The notes below the pieces were generated by a model, which made no database searches, was not told the DNA's origin, and saw nothing but the letters and a program-made list of their open reading frames with translations. This document shows positions 1-64,000 of a stretch of 64,000 nt of DNA, piece after piece (the first letter of the stretch is position 1; every line of letters begins with the position of its first letter). A program made the translations under genes and the position numbers. The stretch comes from Cryptomeria japonica (lineage: Eukaryota; Streptophyta; Pinopsida; Cupressales; Cupressaceae): the NCBI RefSeq assembly GCF_030272615.1, contig NC_081415.1, forward strand, positions 418,161,757 through 418,225,756, given 5' to 3'.

Positions 1-149
1 ATATCACTAGGAATATCATGTTGAGCTCCTATAGCAACTAATTTATCAACATGTTTATTAAGATTTCTAGGAATGGACAGTAGATTAAAGGCTTGGAAAT
101 CTTCAATAAGATCCCATAACCTATGCTTGTAAGACTTCAAAAGATCATT

Positions 150-440
150 TTTTGGTGGTATGAAGACCTCTTATCTGGTTGACAATCAACTCACTATCAC
201 CAAACACTTGTAAATAGTTGATTCCCCTCTTTTTTGCCCATTGTAGGCCATTAACTAAGGCCTCCTATTATATTGTGTTGATAGTGCAGCTGAATGTAAA
301 TTTGATGAAAATTAACCAAGCCCACGCTTGCGCGAGGAGTTGATCGAGAAAAGAAGAGTAGTATTTATCATCATTAGGTGAAACTAACATACAACCACCA
401 CCAACAACAAGCTTACTTCTAGATCCGTCAAAATAGCGCT
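150..440 (-). pseudogene. RNase H-like domain of a Ty3/gypsy element, decayed
   Basis: The minus strand encodes RYFDGSRSKLVVGGGCMLVS (first Asp of the RNase H site) and further on QVFGDSELIVNQ (another conserved Asp). This is the pattern of the RNase H domains of plant Ty3/gypsy polyproteins. The reading frame shifts just after the second motif and continues out of the window on the left. It lies only about 320 bp past the end of the protease domain, with no reverse transcriptase between them. Confidence 0.6.
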
Positions 441-762
441 TCCAAAGCTCATTAGAATTATAATTATCATGGTGTCCTTCATCCTCAATCGGGTTTGGGA
501 CACTTGCTCATGAAACATATATATCCCAAGCCTCGCCTCTTCCATGTTTTTAAAAGGATCCTCCTTATGATTTTCAGACGCTCATTCATCCAAAATCAAA
601 TCAAGAATGCCATCAATAGGAGGGTTTGGATCTCTTGGGATAGCATGGTCCTCTTGCTCATAAATGGCTAAATTGGCATTAACAAGATTTGGGACATATG
701 GCTCCATATCATCTTTGGCCAACTTTTTTTATTTAATGGTTACCTTGGTTCCATACCTTGTT

Positions 763-1215
763 CTAAAACCCCCCCAACTTAGCAGTAAAGTCTCTTAAAA
801 GGCACATGGCAAAGTAGGGTGGTAAATCTATCACATAGATGTCCCGTGGGATTGAAAATTTGGGACAAACGTGTAGGGTAAGAATCATATTTCTAATTAC
901 TCCAACAATATTAATGGTTGTCCCATCTAACTGAACTACACCCATGGTCAATGGCTCATATGACACTCCCAACTTAACAACTATTTGCTTTGGTATGACC
1001 GAGTTGCTTGCACCTGAATCTATCATACAATTATGCACTAAATGTTGGCCAATAATTAAAGTTACATAAAATGGGGGTGGCTTGACTACCTTGGTCTGTT
1101 GATCACTCCTCTTTAGGATTATTGGTGAGTACCACTTTAGGGGTTTGCTCATTGGAAGACTCATTTGACAAAGAAAGGCTAGACAAGGCATCATGCAGTA
1201 AATCCTTTTGCCCAA
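763..1215 (-). pseudogene. Retropepsin domain of a Ty3/gypsy element
   Basis: A 150-codon open frame carrying the retroviral-type aspartic protease signature CMIDSGASNSVIP, with flanking blocks FYVTLIIGQHLVHN upstream and YVIDLPPYF, then LLRDFTAKLGG downstream. This pattern is typical of proteases fused to gag in plant Ty3/gypsy elements. The active-site D-S-G triad is present. The first codons overlap in another frame the gag-side ORF 1103-1432, so the frame is broken between gag and protease. Confidence 0.75.
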
Positions 1216-2280
1216 GAAGGGCTAAAGAATCCCACATAGAAACACTAACATGTATTTTCTTCATATGATTTAGAATGTCGAAATTACTTGTACTAACCTT
1301 ATGTTGTCCTTTAGGAACAACAACATCCACTTGTACTTGTGTTGTTTGTGGTTGGCTTTTAAGTTGATCCTTGCTCACCACAAATTGTGTTCTTGATAGA
1401 ATTTGAACATTTTGAGAAGAGGAAGGCCCCACTTGGCCCTGTGGACTTGTAGAAGATTGATTCTTGTCCTTATCAGCTTGCTACGCCATGTCAACAACTC
1501 TTTTCTTTGATCTTGTATTGGCTGCTACAAGGGTGTATGACTAATTTTGTCGATGACTGACCCCACAAAACTCCTCACCTTGTCAATTCATCAAGGTGAC
1601 ATTCAAAGTTCATGAACTTCTCGCGATGGATCTCTTGGGACAATAGTATTGTTTTGTACCATAAGAGCTTGATTCAACATACCATTTGAACTAGTAGATT
1701 GATTATGTGACTGATTACAACGCAAACACCACTCATAATCATCTGTCATGTTGTTTTGGATTGGTACAATCTCCCAAGAAGAGTTGGGTGCGTTGGTGTT
1801 ATAGGGTTGGAAAGGCCTTTGGTTGAAATATCTCCTTTGGGCTTGAGGATCAAATTGAATAGAAGGTCTATTTCACTGATAAGTACCTTGATAAGGTTTG
1901 ATATTTTGGCCTTGTTGCCTCTCAAGTTGACTATCTTGTTACCATAGGTTTGTAATAACCCTTTGATCTCTTGGAGCTCTTGAAATGGGCTCGAACAGCA
2001 TTGGCTTGGCTGGGAACTTGATAACCTAGAGCTGGAATAGTTGGAACAGCAGCAATGGTAGGAACTTGTATTGAAATAGTTGGTTGCACCTCTGGAAATA
2101 TATAGGCTCTGGAAATATAAGCATGGTAGGACTGGATGCTATCTTTTCAGCTTGAATTAGACTATTTTCAGCTCTAATAGCAACATCAAATGCTGCTGGT
2201 AATGAATTTCCCCCCATGGATTGTATCATAACCAAAACATCACTATTTAAAGCTTTAAGGTAATCCAAAAAAGCCTCTTC
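1103..2280 (-). pseudogene. Gag-region remnant of the same Ty3/gypsy element
   Basis: At 2026-2268 the minus strand encodes SLPAAFDVAIRAENSLIQAE, which resembles the end of the retrotransposon gag domain in plant Ty3/gypsy elements. At 1103-1432 an open frame rich in Gln, Ser and Val leads into the protease. The two are separated by several stops and shifts. The element's LTRs are not visible; its 5' side probably decays into 2280-2750. Confidence 0.5.
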
Positions 2281-2750
2281 AAATCATGTTTCCATTGTGT
2301 TGGGTTCAAAAGAATAGCATTCTAACTACGACACAAAGTGGTGCTCAAATCATCCCATGTATATTATATAGAAGTGATCCATCCTATTCCTAGATAAGAG
2401 GGAAAAAATCTCAAAAAACAAGCTCTTATCTATGAGTTTAAGGGTATGGCCCAGTTTAACTTTTTAAATGATTCGATCTCCAAAACATGGAGCATGCACA
2501 TTTATAAAACTAAATGGACTTTTCTCTATGCTATAAGGGTTCTTATATAGTTATGTAGATCTAGAGAAGATAGAACCTTTATTCGTACAATGAAAGGTCA
2601 CTGGTGTTGGAATACGCACCTATTGTTGCAAAAATTCTAATTTCTTGAGTCCAATAAGTTATCGTACCTTTCTCAATTATGTCAATAAGGGTGCACCTTC
2701 CTAACCTCCCTTTGCAACATTGGTTAGATGTTTGATGTTAAGGAATATGA

Positions 2751-4534
2751 AATCTGTCATGCAATTTCATGGCATTACATCCTAAAACTAGTGGTCTTGT
2801 GCACTCTACATCGGCAAGAACACAAGTTTGAGTTTGACATAACTAAAGGACTGCCAGCACTAGTATAGTTGCAAGTAGGTGAAAAAACATGAAAACAAAC
2901 CTTGAATCATGCAAGTATTCATTTTTGGTGCCGAAAATGCTTCTTATTATCATTTATCAATTAAAAGCAGGGCATCAAAGATGACAGGTAGTTCAGCTGA
3001 GATGTCTTCTCCAAAGGGTAGAATTGAGATGGCTGCTTAATGGTATAAAGCTCTTCCCCCTTTCTTCTCCACTACAATTTGTGGCTATAGTTCATGCTTC
3101 CTCTCCTCAGGAGAGAGTGGTCAAGAAAAATTGCATTTTGATCAAAGAAAATAGAACTGATTTGGAGAAGTTGAGAAGAAAAAGATACAATTTAGAATAT
3201 GTTCAAAGATGTTTTGACTCCAAAAAACACTAGTGTAGGTGATTTCATTTCTGAATCCGTTTCTAACTCCAAAATTCAATCTATTATGGAGTAGAGGAGG
3301 TAACTGAAGGCTGGAAGTGGTCTTATGGTACTTTGTTTTCAGGACAAAAATGGCTACTTTAATGTAAGCATGCTATGTTATTGTGGATAGTTCATACTTT
3401 ATTGTATTGTGTGTTTTTAAGATGGTCTGCATCTAAAACTTATACAAAGTAATTGGCTTTTATCAAAAATAATATGTGCTTTGACAATATTATCTGCCAT
3501 ATGAGATGCGTTGTCACATCTAATGCAAACACTATCATGCCTTTATAAATAGACGATCAGGCATATAGCCATTTACAAAAAGAATATCCTTCCAAATGAA
3601 AACGATTAAAAAATAAACTATAAATGACAAAATAACAATATGCCAAAAATATGCTTGGAAGTTAACCACTACTTTATCACAAGTATACAACGAGATCAAC
3701 ATGACACAAATAAGCAGAAAAATTATCATTTTCTTTTACCACTTGCTCCAGCTATATTGCCCAACTGACTAAAAAAAATGGAAATCGCCAAAACAAAATT
3801 TACACATTTTTCATAACCATGACAGTGGAGAAACCTGAATATTCAATGATGCTAAAAAAAATTCAAGTCTTCAAATAAAAATTTGAGAAATTTGCTGGAA
3901 ATCGGTATTCCTCAAAATTATCACTACCTGTTCAAATTAATATATTGGATTAATTTCACAACTAAAAAGCTGAAATAGCTTTTACACAATCCATTGACCC
4001 ACCAGAATGGCAATCGTGTTCTTCTATATTGTATATTTTCATATCTATTATCCTTTTGCTATTCCATATAATTTGTTAAATAGTGGGAATAAAAACTGAA
4101 GTGCAGCTGCTTTTTTCTCGAGCAATGACATTTCTACTGATAAAAATAGAATAATATTACAAAATTGGAGAACCGGAAGCATTAATGACATTCCAGAAGG
4201 ATATCTGTCACAACACTGTAATCTATCCATGGTTGTCACCTTCGGCAGAAACAAAATTTTCATATCCAACATTGCACGGCTGAATACCACATTTCCCCTC
4301 CAACTTTTGTTAGGTATGTTCCCAAGTTTCAGACACTTCTGTACATTCTTATGATATATTTGCTGCTGCTTCTGATAAAGACATGTTATGCTTGTAAAAA
4401 GTGCCTTCATTGGCATTGATTTTTTTGAGAGACAAGAGAAACACCTCTAATAAAAGCATTCATTTATCTAATGATAAGACAAGTTATGCATTTTCATATA
4501 GAGGATAATTTGACAAAACCATCTTTAGAGAATA
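2751..4534. other. Region downstream of RECA, no further gene seen
   Basis: AT-rich sequence that should include the RECA 3' untranslated region next to 4534. I see no exact AATAAA on the minus strand close to the stop codon, so I could not place the polyadenylation site. Short open frames at 3024-3233, 3535-3729 and 4048-4416 resemble no family. Confidence 0.5.
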
Positions 4535-61395
<56,861 letters not shown>

Positions 61396-61532
61396 TGTCT
61401 TTAAACCCTTCACAGACAAAAAACTTTCATTTATGTTCAATTGCCGCGCTTCTCAGCTTGAAAGCAAGTCAAGGGGTTTTAAGTGTAACCCACATTTGGG
61501 CTTTTTAAGAGAGGGAAAAGGCAGCCTTCTCG

Positions 61533-61542
61533 TTTAGGGTTT
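61533..61542 (-). promoter_or_regulatory. Telo-box (AAACCCTAAA) near the RECA transcription start
   Basis: The minus strand reads AAACCCTAAA just downstream of the TATA box. Telo-boxes are known in promoters of plant genes tied to dividing cells, and they often work with site II motifs (TGGGCC/T). One such motif, TGGGCC, lies at 61624-61629 on the plus strand. Function here is inferred from motif and position. Confidence 0.45.
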
Positions 61543-61574
61543 TACTTGTAAATTACGGCGGATAATTATACTCC

Positions 61575-61581
61575 TTTTATA
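61575..61581 (-). promoter_or_regulatory. TATA box of RECA
   Basis: On the minus strand the sequence reads GGTATAAAAGGAG, a textbook plant TATA box. It is about 180 bp upstream of the RECA start codon, implying a transcription start near 61545 and a leader of about 150 nt. Confidence 0.6.
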
Positions 61582-61589
61582 CCGAGGGC

Positions 61590-62283
61590 CTCTTTGTTTT
61601 TATTAAATTGGGTTTTTTATACATGGGCCTGCCTGCCACCTCATAATTTTGTTCCCGGACCAAATGCTGGTGTTATTCTAAACCCCTGTCATTATTCCTA
61701 CGTTGTAAGAGAGAGTAAGGTCGAAAAATGCACATGTTATGATAAGTCCAATTTCTAGAAATATGACTATATATATATATATATTATTTATTTTTATTAA
61801 ATAATAAAAAAAAATTGTTTAATAGATTATTCAATTTTTAAAATTTAAAAATAATAATAATGTATGAGAAGGGTAAAATAAAGAATAGAAAATACAAAAG
61901 ATAATTCATGACTTCTAACACATTGACAAAATAAAATGTAGGACGATCATAATATAAATAAATGTTATCATGTTTCATATATGATTATTCATTTGGTGTA
62001 TATTTTATATTCCACTAGTGTCAGCGTCTCCATAATATTCATGGTAGAACAATTTCTTGAGGTAATAGGAAAATTCAACTAGTTTGTCACTTGTTGCATG
62101 GCAATTCTTTGTTGCTTCCTCTGTTGCAATGACTTCATTTTCTTTAATACCATGCACACTATACGTTGTTCTTTTAACTCATTCAATCATATCCTTACAA
62201 TGAAATGAATTATTTTTTGCAATATTTTTTTTATTGCGTTGAGAGGCGTATTATACTCAAAAATGCAAAACATATGAAGAATG
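61590..62283. other. Upstream region of RECA
   Basis: Beyond the site II-like motif the sequence becomes AT-rich with a short TA run near 61768-61784. No coding sequence seen. Confidence 0.5.
61624..61629. promoter_or_regulatory. Site II-like TGGGCC motif upstream of the RECA TATA box
   Basis: TGGGCC lies about 45 bp upstream of the TATA box. Site II elements (TGGGCC/T) bind TCP factors and are common in promoters of plant mitochondrial-protein and replication genes. A six-base match alone is weak; the pairing with the telo-box adds support. Confidence 0.35.
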
Positions 62284-62472
62284 TTCTATGTAGCTTCTAG
62301 ATTAGATTGTGTGAGCAATTTTTAACCATCAACGTTTTGAATCACACTTTGTGATTCATCATCAGGATGCAAGAGAGCATAAGGAGTTGAAAGATGATGA
62401 ATCACGGAGTGTGATTCGAAACGTTGATGGTTGAAAATTGCTCACACGATCTAATCTAGAAGCTACATAGAA
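62284..62472. repeat. Fold-back (inverted) repeat, 80-bp arms, 29-bp loop
   Basis: Left arm 62284-62363 (starting ttctatgtagcttctagatt) and right arm 62393-62472 (ending aatctagaagctacatagaa) are inverted copies with only a few mismatches. It lies about 0.9-1.1 kb upstream of the RECA start codon. A transcript would form a long hairpin. It may be a fold-back MITE; no obvious target duplication was seen. Confidence 0.95.
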
Positions 62473-64000
62473 AATTTGAATGGATTGTGGAAATCTTATA
62501 GCTTTGATATGAAGAATTTTTTTTTTTTAAATAGAGACAACTTTCTTATTGTGTCATTAAAAAAAAAAAAAAGATAAGAGTGGTGATTTCTTCTCATCCA
62601 ATTAAAAATAGAAACTTTCCTTCCATTGTGGATTTCCTTTCTCGTCCTCTTTTTACCTATAAACATGTTCATGATTTGGAAAATTGGGTATATGTTTTTC
62701 TGAGAGCAATTTTTTATTGAAGCACAAACAATAAGTGATGCACATTGAAACAAACAATAAGTGAGGTACATTGAATGGTGCTCATGTGCATAGTGTTGAT
62801 GTAGTGAAACCCTCCCTTCTTTGATGAGCTTACAAGATAGATCACAATAACTATTATTTACATTTAGGATATGTTAAATTTGGTTTCATTAGTTATCTAT
62901 TCAGTGATGGTGACAAGGGTGAAGATTGTGTTCTTTATATTTTTTATTTCAAGTTTTAAATAATTTGAACTTAGATGCAATTGTTATATTATGAAGTTAA
63001 AGATGGTGTCTCTATGAACTGCTAGTGGATTCCGCTCAAGTAACAATGCTTGCAAAAAAATATTTTATGTGTTTTCAAGCTTCAATATTCCTAACTATAA
63101 TAGAATATGTTTTACGGAATCTTATGGTTTTTTATAAGATGTTTCCAAATCGCTCTAAGTATTCATACTTTCCTTGGATGAAACCCTTTTGAGTCTAAAG
63201 TATATGACTGGTTTTGCAAGTCAAATCAATTGCATGTAGGTACTAATCTATTTCTTTATAAAATAAAAATGAGTGTATACATGTTAAATTTATTAAAACA
63301 AGTGCATGCATGTTTGATTTTGAACATGGTTATTTAGTAATTTAAAAGGTCAATGTAGTGCATGAGGCTCACATATTTTCTCAAAACACTTTTTTACCTC
63401 TATATTTCATGTCAAAATAAATGAATAAAGCAATTATGCAAAAATACACATCTTCTTTTTACATGTTTGTGTCTTTATTATTTTTCATACTAAAAAAGAA
63501 TGACTTAATGTTTTTTGAGTATCTCATTTAAGAATATATTCAATATCCTATTTGTACACTTTTATGGTTCTAAGTATCTTGAATATGGCTCAATAAAATT
63601 CACTAAGATTTTCTCAATCTATCTAAATTAATAGCCTTTTTTAACTCTAAGCTAATAGCCTTTTTTTCCTTTGTAGATTTCATAGTTTTAGATTAAATAA
63701 GTAGTTATATAAAAGTAATTAATGAAATTAGAGATGTTTCTATATTCCAAATTGGATTTTTTATGTTTCTATGTTTTGAGTTCAATAAAATAATTAATTC
63801 AATTCTAAGTCAAACTCTAAACTAAGGTTGGGGTCAGGGGTGTCATGGAGGGGCTTCCTTAAAAATAGAGTTGAAGTTGTTGAGATTTTTTAGGAATACT
63901 TTAAAGTCAGTGATCCCATGAATTTTGTAATGTAGTTTAGCTTAAAAGATTAAGCTCCTAAATTTAAGGAATTTGGTGATTCCTTGAAATTTGTAGTGCA
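62473..64000. other. AT-rich intergenic sequence, no gene seen
   Basis: Homopolymer T and A runs near 62518 and 62557, and a small two-copy phrase taatagcctttttt near 63630-63670. No frame resembles a protein. Confidence 0.5.

Noticed and set aside
3024-3233. Plus-strand 69-codon frame rich in Lys and Arg
   Set aside because: No motif, splice context or family resemblance; likely chance or a tiny repeat remnant.
61396-61440. Longer RECA N-terminus beginning at a TTG
   Set aside because: A plant nuclear gene would start at ATG; the first in-frame ATG is at 61395 and has a good context, and a TGA lies upstream.

Overview
This is a stretch of AT-rich plant nuclear DNA. One host gene, on the minus strand, fills almost the whole window: a RecA-type organellar recombinase of the plant mitochondrial RECA2/RECA3 class. 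I could assemble it from seven coding exons (61395 down to 4535). All six introns have GT..AG borders and compatible phases, and together they encode 427 residues. The coding sequence is only 1,284 nt but the gene spans about 57 kb, because intron 1 (32.7 kb) and intron 3 (17.5 kb) are packed with transposable elements. Giant repeat-filled introns around a compact conserved gene suggest a large-genome plant, most likely a gymnosperm. That taxonomic guess is inference, not read from a marker.

Layout from left to right. 1-2280 holds a decayed Ty3/gypsy gag-protease-RNase H fragment (minus). 4535-10538 holds RECA exons 7, 6, 5 and 4. Intron 3 (10539-28034) holds an orphan exon-like ORF, a diverged tandem repeat, a complete but pol-less LTR element (15231-19331), a decayed hAT transposase with a 751-bp non-autonomous hAT inserted in it (24496-25246, perfect 8-bp duplication), and a second hAT fragment (26860-27690). 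RECA exons 3 and 2 lie at 28035-28510.

Intron 1 (28511-61259) is a nest of elements. A dead plus-strand copia was split by a younger minus-strand Ty1/copia element (33409-39133). A LINE (about 40700-51200) was split by an hAT element (42116-49527), which was itself split by a second, nearly intact hAT element (44166-47698). Further right are a tRNA-derived SINE with long target duplications, another Ty3/gypsy remnant, a long (TA)n tract, a LINE RNase H remnant and a second SINE-like sequence. Exon 1 with its start codon is at 61260-61395. Upstream are a TATA box, a telo-box and a site II-like motif, then an 80-bp-arm fold-back repeat at 62284-62472.

The only gene here likely to serve the plant is RECA, whose product would act in homologous recombination and genome maintenance in mitochondria (possibly also plastids). 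The rest is transposon history that can be ordered in time from nesting and target-site duplications. I found no rRNA or tRNA gene, no CRISPR array and no bacterial-type operon.
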